The notes under the pieces: generated by a model
What the model was told of the DNA's origin: nothing
Seen by the model: the letters and a program-made list of their open reading frames with translations, nothing else
The model's database searches: none
Translations under genes and position numbers: made by a program
Shown here: in pieces, positions 1 through 8,417 of the stretch
Layout of the letters: each line of letters opens with the position of its first letter
How positions within the stretch are numbered: position 1 is the stretch's first letter
Source: Novosphingobium sp. SG919
GTDB lineage: Bacteria; Pseudomonadota; Alphaproteobacteria; Sphingomonadales; Sphingomonadaceae
Direction of reading: 5' to 3'
Length of the DNA: 64,000 bases
Assembly: GCF_012932495.1 (NCBI RefSeq)
Contig: NZ_JABCNG010000005.1
Coordinates: 248,001-312,000, forward strand

Positions 1-157
1 TCAGGTTGGCGCGGGCATGGGCAACGCCGGGCACGGCGGCCAGCGCGCGTTCCACTTTGCCCATGCAGCCGGCGCAATGCATGGCCGGAACATTGAGCGC
101 GGTGTGCAGCGGCACTTTCGCTGCCGGGCGCGCAAGAGTTTGTGCGGCCTGGCTCAT
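1..157 (-). CDS. ccoI: Copper-transporting P-type ATPase CcoI/FixI, N-terminal fragment
   Basis: Only the first 52 residues lie in the window; the gene runs off the left edge. They contain a heavy-metal-associated motif, MHCAGCMGKVERAL, whose CxxC pair binds copper in the family. The ATG at 157 overlaps the ccoH stop as ATGA, which implies translational coupling. In known cco clusters the CcoI ATPase follows ccoGH and supplies copper for cbb3 oxidase assembly at the inner membrane. The identification rests on the HMA motif plus gene order; the ATPase core is not visible. Confidence 0.85.
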   Translation of the reverse strand, partial: MSQAAQTLARPAAKVPLHTALNVPAMHCAGCMGKVERALAAVPGVAHARANL

Positions 158-621
158 CCCACATCCCCCATCATGCGCCAGGTGGCGCCGTGCCGCGCCA
201 CCCGCAGCTTGATCCGCCAGCGGCCCGCCGGCAGCGCGGCGCGATACTGGCCCGGCGCCGTTTCGTGCAGTGTCAGGGCAAGGTCGTCGCGCAGGCCCAG
301 CGGGTGCTCGGCCACGGCGGTCACTTGTGCGCCGGAAAGCGCGCGGCCTTGGGCATCGTTCAGTGTCACGGCCAGGGCGCCGTCGCTGCCCCGCGCCACC
401 GCCCCTGCCCAGCCCAGCGCGCGCTCGGTGCGCGCCTCGCTCAGCCAACGGTTGAAGTTCTGGCTGGCGACATAGGAATTTTCCACCACCACCCCGCCAA
501 AGGTCGACGTGGCCAGCCGCGCCATCACCACGTTGACGGCAATGACCACGCCAAAGAAGCTGATCAGGATGGCGGCCATGTGGCGGCCGGTGAACGGACG
601 TGCAGGGCGATGCTGGGTCAT
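154..621 (-). CDS. ccoH: FixH/CcoH family cbb3 oxidase assembly protein
   Basis: 155 residues, the usual size for FixH. One N-terminal membrane segment (about residues 12-35) is followed by a periplasmic domain with the family features NSYVASQNFNRWLSEAR and a C-terminal beta-rich part. CcoH acts in assembly or stability of the cbb3 oxidase complex in the cytoplasmic membrane. It lies 13 bp after ccoG and overlaps ccoI by 4 bp, so it belongs to the cco operon. ATG start at 621. Confidence 0.9.
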   Translation of the reverse strand: MTQHRPARPFTGRHMAAILISFFGVVIAVNVVMARLATSTFGGVVVENSYVASQNFNRWLSEARTERALGWAGAVARGSDGALAVTLNDAQGRALSGAQVTAVAEHPLGLRDDLALTLHETAPGQYRAALPAGRWRIKLRVARHGATWRMMGDVG

Positions 622-634
622 CGGCGTGATCCTT

Positions 635-2149
635 CTATGGCGCGGCTGGCGCGGAAAATTCGGTCTTCACGCGGTCTTCCGCCGGCTTCTCGCCAGGGCG
701 CGCCGCGGCGGCCAGGTGAAAGGCAAAGGGCTGCGGCCGGGCGGCATGGCCCGGCACCACGGCATAGACGCGCAAACGCTGCGTGGTATCGGCCGGCACG
801 GTAAAGCGCAGCGCGGGCTTGGCCGCCGATGCGTCCATCTCGTCGGTATAGATCGCCCCATCGGGCAACCCTTCGAGCGAAAGCACGGTTTCGCGCGGGC
901 GGTCTTCCATGTTGCGCAGCTTGATGGTGAAGCCATCGCGCACCGCGCCGTTGGAAAGCTGCACGAATTCGGGATTGCGATCGCGCGCCACCGACAGATC
1001 GAGCCGGGTGCGTTCACCCAGCATGAACAGCAGCGCGGCGCCGATCGCGCTCCACATGCCCAGATAGACCAGCGTGCGCGGGCGGAAGATCGCCTTGATC
1101 AGCGGCTTGGGCGCGCCGCCCTTGCGCTCCACCTCGGCATCGTCGAGCGTGCAATAATCGATCAGGCCACGGTCGCGGCCCACTTGCCCCATCACGCGGT
1201 CGCAGGCGTCGATGCACAGGCCACAGGTGATGCAGCCGATCTGCGCGCCTTCGCGGATGTCGATCCCGGTGGGGCACACCGCGACGCACTGCTTGCAGTC
1301 GATGCAATCCCCAATGGCGCCGGGCAGGCGCTTGGCCTGCTTGAGCGAGCCACGCGGCTCCCCACGCCAGTCCTTGTAGGTGACGATCAGCGACTTTTCA
1401 TCGAGCATGGCCGACTGGATGCGCGGCCAGGGGCACATATAGACGCAGACCTGCTCGCGCATGAAACCGCCCAGCCAGAACGTGGTGAAGGTGAGCACGG
1501 CCACACAGGCATAGGCCACGCCGGGCGCTGCACCGGTCCAGAATTCACGCTGGAGCGTGGGCGCATCGGCGAAATAGAAAATCCACGCGCCACCCGTGGC
1601 AAAACTGATACCCAGGAACACCGCCCACTTGGCCAGCCGCTTGGCGGTCTTGCGCGCGCCCCAAGGCGCGCGGTCCAGAGCCAGCTGGGCATTGCGATCG
1701 CCATCGATCAGCCGGTCGACATGCTGGAACAGATCGGTCCACACCGTCTGCGGGCAGGCATAGCCGCACCAGGCCCGGCCCACCGCCGAGGTCACCAGAA
1801 ACAGGCCAACCCCGGCCATGATCAGCAGGCCCGCCACGAAATAGAACTCGTGCGGCCAGATTTCGATGCCGAACATGTAGAACCGGCGATGGGCCAGATC
1901 GATCAGCACCGCCTGATGCGGCGCCCACGGCCCGCGATCCCAGCGCAGCCACGGCGTGCCCCAATAGACCGCGAGGCAAAACGCCATGATCGCCCATTTG
2001 AAGCGCCGGAACCGCCCGTCGATCTTGCTGGGGCAAACGGGTTCGCGGCGGGCATAGAGCGCCGGTTCGTGTGGTGCGGGTGGCTGGCCACCCCCGCCTT
2101 GCGGTGCGGGGGTGGATGCCACGAGCTTGAGCCTGGGATCGGCGGGCAT
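635..2149 (-). CDS. ccoG: Cytochrome c oxidase accessory protein CcoG (FixG)
   Basis: 504 residues. An N-terminal polytopic membrane part carries further Cys pairs (WCGYACP near 128, VCVYMCP near 235). Two ferredoxin-type 4Fe-4S motifs follow, with Cys at 282, 285, 288, 292 and 306, 309, 312, 316, and then a C-terminal Ig-like periplasmic domain. CcoG is associated with copper reduction during cbb3 assembly. It starts 6 bp after ccoP and is part of the same operon. All cluster cysteines are present. Confidence 0.95.
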   Translation of the reverse strand: MPADPRLKLVASTPAPQGGGGQPPAPHEPALYARREPVCPSKIDGRFRRFKWAIMAFCLAVYWGTPWLRWDRGPWAPHQAVLIDLAHRRFYMFGIEIWPHEFYFVAGLLIMAGVGLFLVTSAVGRAWCGYACPQTVWTDLFQHVDRLIDGDRNAQLALDRAPWGARKTAKRLAKWAVFLGISFATGGAWIFYFADAPTLQREFWTGAAPGVAYACVAVLTFTTFWLGGFMREQVCVYMCPWPRIQSAMLDEKSLIVTYKDWRGEPRGSLKQAKRLPGAIGDCIDCKQCVAVCPTGIDIREGAQIGCITCGLCIDACDRVMGQVGRDRGLIDYCTLDDAEVERKGGAPKPLIKAIFRPRTLVYLGMWSAIGAALLFMLGERTRLDLSVARDRNPEFVQLSNGAVRDGFTIKLRNMEDRPRETVLSLEGLPDGAIYTDEMDASAAKPALRFTVPADTTQRLRVYAVVPGHAARPQPFAFHLAAAARPGEKPAEDRVKTEFSAPAAP

Positions 2150-2155
2150 GGCAGC

Positions 2156-3079
2156 TTACCTTGTTGCCGGCACTGGCGCTGGCGCGGCAGCGGCCGGCGC
2201 GGCGGGCAGCGCTTCACCGCCCCCGCGCGAGTGGACATAGGCCGCCAGCATCTTGACCGTGACCGGATCGAGGCGCTGGCCCCAGGCCGGCATCACGCCC
2301 TGGCGGGCATAAGTGACGGTCTCGGTCAGCGTGGCGCGGTCCCCGCCATAGAGCCAGATCTTGTCGTTGAGGCGCGGCGCGCCGACGGTGCGGTTGCCTT
2401 CGCCATTGGCGCCGTGGCAGACGCTGCAATTGTCGGCAAAGACCTGCGCGCCACGGGTGGAAGAGGCACTGGCCTTTTCCTGCCCGCTGATCACGCGCAC
2501 ATGGCTGACCACGTCCTGCACTTGCGCGGGTGTGAGGATACCATCGCGGCCAAACGCAGGCATCTGGCTGGAGCGGGTCTGCTCGTCACCGGGATAGCGG
2601 ATGCCGTGTTCCAGCGTCTGGTGAATGGTGGCGATGTCACCGCCCCACAGCCAGTCGTCGTCGTTGAGGTTGGGATAGCCCTTGGACCCGGCGGCGCCAG
2701 ACCCGTGGCACTGCACGCAGTTCTGCTTGAACGCGGCAGCCCCCCCTTCGATCGCGGCGCGCAGCAGTTGCGGATTGTCGGCCAGCTTTTCCACCGGCGT
2801 CGCGGCAATGGCGGCGCGGGTCTGGGCGCGGGCCGCATCGGCCGCTTTCAGATCCTTGGCCAGCGCGCCACGGCTGGTCCAGCCGGCGGTGCCGGCCGTT
2901 GCCGCATGGCGCCCCGGAATGGCGGGATAGACCACCACGTAGCCGACCGCGAACACGATCGTGGCATAGAAGGTCCACAGCCACCAGCGCGGCAGCGGGG
3001 TGTTGAGTTCTTCGATTCCATCCCATTCGTGTCCGACGGTTTCAACGCCGGTGGGCTCGTCGATGCGCTTGTCAGCCAT
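2156..3079 (-). CDS. ccoP: cbb3-type cytochrome c oxidase subunit III (diheme CcoP)
   Basis: 307 residues. An N-terminal membrane segment lies at about residues 30-54, followed by two class I cytochrome c domains with heme-binding motifs CVQCH at 121-125 and CSVCH at 218-222. The conserved methionine-ligand regions are also present (for example MPAFGR). CcoP passes electrons from cytochrome c or the bc1 complex to CcoO and CcoN. The ATG at 3079 lies inside the 3' end of ccoQ (8-bp overlap). The tail is Ala/Pro-rich. Confidence 0.96.
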   Translation of the reverse strand: MADKRIDEPTGVETVGHEWDGIEELNTPLPRWWLWTFYATIVFAVGYVVVYPAIPGRHAATAGTAGWTSRGALAKDLKAADAARAQTRAAIAATPVEKLADNPQLLRAAIEGGAAAFKQNCVQCHGSGAAGSKGYPNLNDDDWLWGGDIATIHQTLEHGIRYPGDEQTRSSQMPAFGRDGILTPAQVQDVVSHVRVISGQEKASASSTRGAQVFADNCSVCHGANGEGNRTVGAPRLNDKIWLYGGDRATLTETVTYARQGVMPAWGQRLDPVTVKMLAAYVHSRGGGEALPAAPAAAAPAPVPATR

Positions 3080-3233
3080 CGTGATCCTCCGTGAAGATCG
3101 AGTTGGCGGCTTCCGCGCCCGAGGACTTGCCCCCGCTGCGGAACGGCCAGATGCACAGGGCCAGGAAAATCGCGCCCATCACCACCAGCGCCCAGCTATC
3201 GGCAAAGTGGCGCAAGACGTCGTACGTGCTCAT
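3072..3233 (-). CDS. ccoQ: cbb3 oxidase small subunit CcoQ (FixQ)
   Basis: A 53-residue ORF read from the sequence between ccoO and ccoP. It begins MSTYDVLRHFADSW and has one membrane helix (about residues 14-31), then IWPFRSGGK, the usual CcoQ layout. The start overlaps the ccoO stop (ATGA) and the end overlaps ccoP by 8 bp. CcoQ-type subunits stabilise the CcoP-CcoNO interaction. Size, position and topology all match the family. Confidence 0.9.
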   Translation of the reverse strand: MSTYDVLRHFADSWALVVMGAIFLALCIWPFRSGGKSSGAEAANSIFTEDHDG

Positions 3234-3976
3234 CGCCCCTTCTCCTTGGCCAGGTCTTCCTGGGCGGCAGGCGCATTCACATCCACCAGCGTGCCCAGCA
3301 TCTGGAGATAGGCGACCAGCGCATCCATCTCGGTCAGCTTCTTGGGATCGCCATCGAAATCGCGAACCTGGGCCTTGGGCCAGCGCGTCTTGAATTCGGT
3401 GGCGTTTTCGGGGTCTGCCTGGGCCTTCAAGTCATCGTTGGCCTGGGCGATCTGGTCCTTCGTGTAAGGAACCCCGGTTGTGTAGAGCGTTTGCAGCTCG
3501 GCCGTCATGTTCCCCTGGTTGAGCGGACGCTCCGCCAGGAACTGGTACGTGGGCATGATCGACTCCGGCACGACCGAGCGCGGGTCTTTCAGATGCTGGA
3601 CATGCCATTCATCCGAATACTTGCCGCCCACGCGGGCGAGGTCCGGCCCGGTGCGCTTCGATCCCCACTGGAACGGGTGATCGTACATCGATTCCGCCGC
3701 CAGGCTGTAGTGGCCATAGCGTTCGGTCTCGTCGCGGAACGGACGGATCATCTGGCTGTGGCAGACATAGCAGCCTTCGCGCACATAGATGTCGCGCCCG
3801 GCCTGTTCGAGCGGGGTGTAGGGGCGCATCCCCTCCACCTTCTCGATGGTGTTGTCGATCCAGAACAGCGGGGCGATTTCCACGATCCCGCCAATCGTCA
3901 CCGCAGCAAAGGCAAGGACTGCCAGCAGGGTGACATTGCGCTCCAGCGTCTTGTGACGCTCAACAATGCTGGACAT
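3230..3976 (-). CDS. ccoO: cbb3-type cytochrome c oxidase subunit II (monoheme CcoO)
   Basis: 248 residues from the ATG at 3976. A longer frame exists upstream but would run into ccoN, and the MSSIVERHKTLERN start is family-like. One membrane anchor lies at about residues 15-38, and the single heme c motif CYVCH is at 69-73, within REGCYVCHSQMIRP. The gene is 16 bp downstream of ccoN. It is the membrane-bound monoheme cytochrome that relays electrons to CcoN. Confidence 0.96.
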   Translation of the reverse strand: MSSIVERHKTLERNVTLLAVLAFAAVTIGGIVEIAPLFWIDNTIEKVEGMRPYTPLEQAGRDIYVREGCYVCHSQMIRPFRDETERYGHYSLAAESMYDHPFQWGSKRTGPDLARVGGKYSDEWHVQHLKDPRSVVPESIMPTYQFLAERPLNQGNMTAELQTLYTTGVPYTKDQIAQANDDLKAQADPENATEFKTRWPKAQVRDFDGDPKKLTEMDALVAYLQMLGTLVDVNAPAAQEDLAKEKGR

Positions 3977-3992
3977 TGTTCGGGTTTCCTTA

Positions 3993-5645
3993 TCAGGCAG
4001 GCTGGGCGACGATCGGACGATCCTTTTCGGGATCGAACGCGGCATCGTGCATCGGCGCTTCGTTGCGGTACTGGCCCAGGATGGTCTTGGTGATGTTGAT
4101 CACCATGATCACCGCACCCGAAAGGTAGAGCAGCCCGCCAAAGGCACGCAGGGCATACATCGGGTGCAGCGCGGCCACGGTTTCGGCAAAGCTGTTTACC
4201 AGATAGCCGTCGGGCCCATATTCGCGCCACATCAGCCCCTGGGTGATGCCCGCCACCCACATCGAGGCGGCATAGAACACGATACCCAGCGTGGCGCACC
4301 AGAAGTGCCAGTTGACCATGCGCAGCGAATAGAGCCGTTCACGGTTCCACAGGCGCGGCACCAGGTAATAGAGCGCCCCGAACGTCACCATGCCGTTCCA
4401 GCCGAGCGCGCCCGAGTGCACGTGGCCGATGGTCCAGTCGGTATAGTGCGAGAGCGAATTGACGCTCTTCACGCTCATCATCGGGCCTTCGAACGTGCTC
4501 ATGCCATAGAACGCCAGGCTCATCACCAGCATGCGCATGATCGGATCGGTGCGGATCTTGTCCCACGCGCCGTTCAGCGTCATCAACCCGTTGATCATGC
4601 CGCCCCAGCTGGGCATCCAGAGCATGACCGAGAACACCATGCCCAGCGTCTGCGCCCAATCGGGCAGCGCGGTATAGTGCAGGTGGTGCGGGCCGGCCCA
4701 GATATAGAGGAAGATCAGCGCCCAGAAGTGGATGATCGACAGGCGATAGGAATAGACCGGGCGTTCGGCCTGCTTGGGCACGAAGTAATACATCATGCCA
4801 AGGAAGCCGGCGGTCAGGAAAAAGCCCACAGCGTTGTGGCCATACCACCATTCCACCAGCGCGCCCTGCACGCCGGCAAAGATGGGATAAGAGCGCGAAC
4901 CGAACAGGCTGACCGGAATGTTGAGGTTGTTGACGATGTGCAGCATCGCCACAGTCAGGATGAACGAGAGATAGAACCAGTTGGCCACATAGATGTGCGG
5001 CTCGCTGCGCTTCACGATCGTGCCGACGAACACCGCCAGATAGGCCACCCACACGATGGTCAGCCACAAGTCGGTGTACCATTCCGGTTCGGCATATTCC
5101 TTGCCCTGGGTAATGCCCAGGAGATAGCCGGTCGCCGCGATGACGATGAACAGCTGGTATCCCCAGAACACGAAACGGGCGAGGCCGGGGAAGGCCAGCC
5201 TCGCCCGGCAGGTGCGCTGCACGACGTAGAACGACGTGGCGATCAGCGCATTGCCCCCGAAAGCGAAAATGACCGCCGAGGTGTGGAGCGGACGCAGGCG
5301 GCCGAAGTTGATCCACTCCAGTCCCAGGTTGAGCTGGGGCCAGGTCAGCTCCAGCGCAATCCACAAGCCGGCGGCGAACCCGGCGATACCCCAGAAAACC
5401 GTGGCGATAACGCCCCAGCGAATCACATCGTCGTCATAGCGGCCCGGATCGGGCATGCGCAGCACGCCCCGCACCGCATTGTCGACGCTCTTACCGCTGA
5501 TAGTCACCCACAGCGCGATGGCGGCGGCGATCCCGAAGATCGCCATGTGAATCGCAAAACCCTGGTCCACTGCCAGAGCACAGGCGACCACCGCCAGGAC
5601 AAGCGCACCAAACCATAGGCCGGCGCGCATCAGAACCTGTTCCAT
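3993..5645 (-). CDS. ccoN: cbb3-type cytochrome c oxidase catalytic subunit I (CcoN)
   Basis: 550 residues with about 12-14 membrane helices. This is the heme-copper oxidase subunit that reduces O2 at high affinity. Family stretches such as WWYGHNAVGFFLTAGFLG (a metal-ligand His helix), HYTDWTIGHVHSGALGWN and HIVNNLNIP are present. The ATG at 5645 follows the purine-rich Shine-Dalgarno GGAAGGGAAGGG. It is the first gene of ccoNOQPGHI and sits 63 bp downstream of an FNR box, which suggests induction at low oxygen through FnrL. Confidence 0.97.
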   Translation of the reverse strand: MEQVLMRAGLWFGALVLAVVACALAVDQGFAIHMAIFGIAAAIALWVTISGKSVDNAVRGVLRMPDPGRYDDDVIRWGVIATVFWGIAGFAAGLWIALELTWPQLNLGLEWINFGRLRPLHTSAVIFAFGGNALIATSFYVVQRTCRARLAFPGLARFVFWGYQLFIVIAATGYLLGITQGKEYAEPEWYTDLWLTIVWVAYLAVFVGTIVKRSEPHIYVANWFYLSFILTVAMLHIVNNLNIPVSLFGSRSYPIFAGVQGALVEWWYGHNAVGFFLTAGFLGMMYYFVPKQAERPVYSYRLSIIHFWALIFLYIWAGPHHLHYTALPDWAQTLGMVFSVMLWMPSWGGMINGLMTLNGAWDKIRTDPIMRMLVMSLAFYGMSTFEGPMMSVKSVNSLSHYTDWTIGHVHSGALGWNGMVTFGALYYLVPRLWNRERLYSLRMVNWHFWCATLGIVFYAASMWVAGITQGLMWREYGPDGYLVNSFAETVAALHPMYALRAFGGLLYLSGAVIMVINITKTILGQYRNEAPMHDAAFDPEKDRPIVAQPA

Positions 5646-5708
5646 GGACCCTTCCCTTCCATGCCCAACTACAGATTCTGCCCCTGCAACCTTTGCCCAC
5701 CCATCACA

Positions 5709-5722
5709 TTGATACGAGTCAA
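5709..5722. promoter_or_regulatory. FNR box upstream of ccoN
   Basis: TTGATACGAGTCAA fits TTGAT-N4-RTCAA, the FNR-family dyad. It lies 63 bp before the ccoN start in the ccoN/ompW divergent region. Its natural reader is the FnrL protein encoded at 6882-7580. Binding is inferred. Confidence 0.8.
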
Positions 5723-5764
5723 ATAACCCCTGCGGTGAACGATTTGTTCAGCACCCTGCCATTT

Positions 5765-5778
5765 TTGCGTTGCGTCAA
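5765..5778. promoter_or_regulatory. Second, weaker FNR/CRP-type site on the ompW side
   Basis: TTGCGTTGCGTCAA keeps the TTG-N8-CAA core with a GTCAA right half. It is centred about 145 bp before the ompW start, so it could serve a rightward promoter with an untranslated leader of about 100 bp. It is less exact than the box at 5709-5722. Confidence 0.45.
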
Positions 5779-5916
5779 TGTAGCGAATCGAGATCCCCGC
5801 CATTGACCGTGCCACGCCAGAGGGAACGGAGCCTGCGAGGGGCAGGCCGCCTGCGGCGCAGCCCGCAGTGGCCCAGTCCGCGGTAACTCAGTCCGCCAGC
5901 AATTAGGAAACGTGTG

Positions 5917-6609
5917 ATGAAAAAGGTTCTTGGCAAAGCTCTTGGTGCCGCCGCCCTGGCGCTGGCCTTCGCTTCTCCCGCAATCGCGGCCGATGAAGCG
6001 CCGGCGGGCAAGTGGCAGGTCAAGTTGCTGGCCACGTCGGTTCTGGCCGATGGCAAGATCACCGCGGTTCGCAAGGACCTGATCGGCCTGCCCACCGGAT
6101 CGCAGACCGATGCCAGCAACAACAGCTTCACCCCCACGCTGGCGATCGAATATTTCGCGCTGCCCAACGTGTCGGTGGAAACGATCTGCTGCTTTACCGC
6201 GCACCACGTCTCGGGCGCCGGCGCGCTCCAGGGCGCGGCGCTGGTCGATCATGCGCTGATCCTGCCCGCCACGGTCACGGCGAAGTACCACTTCACCCTG
6301 CCCGGCGGCATCAAGCCCTATGTGGGCGCGGGCGGCGCGTGGTTCTTCTATATCGACGAGCGCGCCGGTGCGACCGCGCAGACCCTGGGCGCCAAGCGGG
6401 TGAAGCTGGATAACGACGCCGGCGTCGTGGTTCAGGGCGGGATCGACATTCCGATCACGAAGACCGGCCTTGGCCTCACGCTCGATGCCAAGAAGTACTG
6501 GATCAGCACGACCGCGCATTTCTACACCGCCAACGGTACCGAAGCGCTGACCACGCGCCATCGCATGGACCCTTGGGTCCTGAGCGCGGGCGTCGCCTAC
6601 CGCTTCTGA
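5917..6609 (+). CDS. OmpW family outer membrane protein
   Basis: 230 residues. A signal peptide with an AFASPAIAA cleavage region is followed by an eight-stranded beta-barrel protein ending in WVLSAGVAYRF, a terminal Phe typical of outer membrane barrels. The stretch IKPYVGAGGAWFFY is characteristic of OmpW. The ATG at 5917 follows AGGAAA with 6 bp between; a GTG one codon upstream is less likely. OmpW proteins are small hydrophobic-channel porins often controlled by oxygen or iron. Divergence from the cco operon across FNR boxes fits oxygen control. Confidence 0.85.
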   Translation: MKKVLGKALGAAALALAFASPAIAADEAPAGKWQVKLLATSVLADGKITAVRKDLIGLPTGSQTDASNNSFTPTLAIEYFALPNVSVETICCFTAHHVSGAGALQGAALVDHALILPATVTAKYHFTLPGGIKPYVGAGGAWFFYIDERAGATAQTLGAKRVKLDNDAGVVVQGGIDIPITKTGLGLTLDAKKYWISTTAHFYTANGTEALTTRHRMDPWVLSAGVAYRF

Positions 6610-6626
6610 TCACGGCGCACCGATAG

Positions 6627-6711
6627 CCCTGCATATCCGTCGTATGCAGGGCCGCGGGCGGGTCGATCCAGGGTCTGGGATCCCCTGGCGTCGGCCCGCC
6701 CGTTTTCGTTT
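6627..6711 (+). terminator. Terminator region after ompW
   Basis: A hairpin (arms 6627-6635 and 6643-6651) is followed by a second stem, GGGCGGG 6656-6662 with CCCGCCC 6695-6701, that encloses an inner CCAGGG/CCCTGG stem. It ends in TTTTCGTTT at 6703-6711. It suits rho-independent termination of ompW. Confidence 0.6.
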
Positions 6712-6790
6712 GCGGATTGGGTTTTGGTGCAACACGCCTTCCCTCAGGCGCGGTGGTGCAAGGCCTTGCGCAATGGCGCATAGGCCAACC

Positions 6791-6868
6791 GCCCTTCGAC
6801 GAGCTCAGGGCGAACGCTCATCCGAAAATTCTGCTGAAACCGCGTTCGGGCTGCGCTTGTCGAAGCCC
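6791..6868. repeat. Dispersed imperfect palindrome, copy 1
   Basis: An inverted pair begins CTTCGACGAGCTCAGGGCG on the left; the right arm ends CTGCGCTTGTCGAAG. About 18 of 23 bases pair. A related copy lies at 56302-56377 in this window with the same arms. It is intergenic, between ompW and the 3' end of fnrL. Confidence 0.75.
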
Positions 6869-6881
6869 GCGCCCGCCGCGC

Positions 6882-7580
6882 TTACCCCGCCAGCGAAACC
6901 AGCGAAGGCCGGTCGAGGATTTCCACGTCACGCCGCGCGGGCAGGTCGATCACGCCTTCGTTCTTGAGCTTGGTGAACTGGCGGCTGACGGTCTCGATCG
7001 TCAGGCCCAGCACATCGGCCACCTGCTGGCGCGAGAACGGCAGGGTGAAGCGCGTGGCCGGGCCGCGCGTGATCGGGGTGCAGCCGGTTTCGGCCAGGCG
7101 CTCCGACATTTCGAGCAGGAATGTGGCGATCTTTTCGGGCGCGGTCTTGCGGCCCAGCAGCATCATCCACGAACGCGTGCGGTCCAGTTCGGCCAGCGTG
7201 CGTTCCAGCAGCTTGTGCTCCAGGCCCGGATGGCTGCGGGCAAAGCGATCGAAATCGTTGCGCGAGAACACGCAGACGCGGGCATCGGTCAGCGCGACGA
7301 CACTGGCCTTGCTGGTCTGGCCAAACGGGCGGCCGATGAAATCGGACGGATAAGCCACGCCCACGATCTGTTCGCGGCCGTCTTCGGTGCTGGTGGTCAG
7401 CTTGAGCACGCCCTCGATCACGTTGGCGACGAGCAGCGAGTCATCGTCTTCCCAGATCAGCGGTTCCCCGGCCGAAACGTTGCGGCGGCGTCCGATCGCG
7501 TTGAGCGCGTTGATCTCCTGATTGTCGAGGCCGGCGCAGATGGCGCGGTTGCGGACGACGCAGGTTTCGCAAGAAGACAT
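6882..7580 (-). CDS. fnrL: FNR-family oxygen-sensing transcriptional regulator (FnrL)
   Basis: 232 residues from the ATG at 7580. The N-terminal Cys4, Cys7 and Cys15 (C-x2-C-x7-C) plus Cys103 are the expected 4Fe-4S ligands of an FnrL-type sensor. A cyclic-nucleotide-type beta barrel and dimer helix follow, then a CRP-type helix-turn-helix (SRQQVADVLGLTIETVSRQ, about residues 181-199). It probably activates the neighbouring cco operon and ompW. A near-perfect FNR box about 216 bp upstream suggests autoregulation. An alternative ATG five codons upstream exists. Confidence 0.9.
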   Translation of the reverse strand: MSSCETCVVRNRAICAGLDNQEINALNAIGRRRNVSAGEPLIWEDDDSLLVANVIEGVLKLTTSTEDGREQIVGVAYPSDFIGRPFGQTSKASVVALTDARVCVFSRNDFDRFARSHPGLEHKLLERTLAELDRTRSWMMLLGRKTAPEKIATFLLEMSERLAETGCTPITRGPATRFTLPFSRQQVADVLGLTIETVSRQFTKLKNEGVIDLPARRDVEILDRPSLVSLAG

Positions 7581-7795
7581 GGCCCCAATTACCATCTTGC
7601 GCCGTGAAAGACAACGACAAGACAGGGCCTTATCAGACCAAAGTATGATCACCCCACCCAGCAAAAAGGGGGGCGGCCTGCCAGGCATGCCGCCCGAGTT
7701 GGGGAGAAATCACGCGAAACGAACAGACTGTCCGGGTTGGAAAGACCTGTTCCCTTCGGCGATTTCCGCTTTACCCCCAGCCCGGCGACGCGGCT

Positions 7796-7809
7796 TTGAT
7801 CGGTGTCAA
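7796..7809. promoter_or_regulatory. FNR box upstream of fnrL
   Basis: TTGATCGGTGTCAA has exactly the same half-sites (TTGAT / GTCAA) as the box before ccoN. It lies between the 3' end of the flavin reductase gene and fnrL, both on the minus strand, so it can only serve fnrL. That suggests autoregulation. Confidence 0.7.
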
Positions 7810-7873
7810 TCGATCGGCAATTACAGCAGGAATGGTGCAATTTGGCGCAGGGCCAGCACCGTTGCAGCGGTTT

Positions 7874-8365
7874 TCACACCCCTTGCGCGATTTCCACGGC
7901 ATCGTGATACTGCCCGCGGAAGAACAGCAGCGGCGTTCCTTCCTGGCGCGAATCCAGCGCTTCCACCGCGCCCACCACCAGCCAGTGATCGCCGATGTCA
8001 TCAACCCGTTCGATCCGGCAATCGATCCAGGCCAGTGCGTTGTCGAGCCGCGGCAGGCCCGCCGGGCTGTGGCCATGGGCCAGTTCGGCAAACTTGTCAT
8101 CGGCGCGGCTGGCAAAGCGGCGGCACAGGTCCAGCTGGTCGGCGCCCAGCACGTTGACGCAGAACCGCCCGGTGGCGGCAATGCGCGGCCACGAACCCGA
8201 GCGCTTGTCGGGGAAAAAGCCGACAAGCGGTGGATCGAGCGAGATCGAGGTGAACGAACCCACCACCAGCCCGGTGCGCAAGCCGGCCTCGTCAACCGAC
8301 GTGATGACGCAGACACCCGTGGGATAGGCGCCAAGAACGGTGCGGAAATGCTTGGGATCGATCAT
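7874..8365 (-). CDS. Flavin reductase family protein (FMN-binding split barrel)
   Basis: 163 residues from the ATG at 8365. The family signature is clear: FRTVLGAYPTGVCVITS at the N-terminus, TGLVVGSFTSISLDPPLVGF and the FCVNVLGADQ stretch. Such proteins reduce FMN or FAD with NAD(P)H, often for a two-component monooxygenase. The gene follows cysQ by 52 bp on the same strand, so it may ride on the cys transcript. Its oxygenase partner is not adjacent; the RutA-like monooxygenase at 48342-49487 needs reduced flavin and is one candidate (inference). Confidence 0.85.
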   Translation of the reverse strand: MIDPKHFRTVLGAYPTGVCVITSVDEAGLRTGLVVGSFTSISLDPPLVGFFPDKRSGSWPRIAATGRFCVNVLGADQLDLCRRFASRADDKFAELAHGHSPAGLPRLDNALAWIDCRIERVDDIGDHWLVVGAVEALDSRQEGTPLLFFRGQYHDAVEIAQGV

Positions 8366-8417
8366 GGTGTCCTCGGGGCAAGCAAAGAATGGGGGATCAG
8401 AATTTCGCTGCGCTGCG

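Noticed and set aside
509..3094. Long plus-strand open frame (861 codons) opposite ccoG and ccoP
   Set aside because: Antisense shadow of GC-rich coding DNA; His/Gly/Arg-rich translation with no motif, while the minus strand has clear cco genes.
3966..5618. Plus-strand open frame of 550 codons opposite ccoN
   Set aside because: Same shadow effect; the minus-strand product is unmistakable CcoN.
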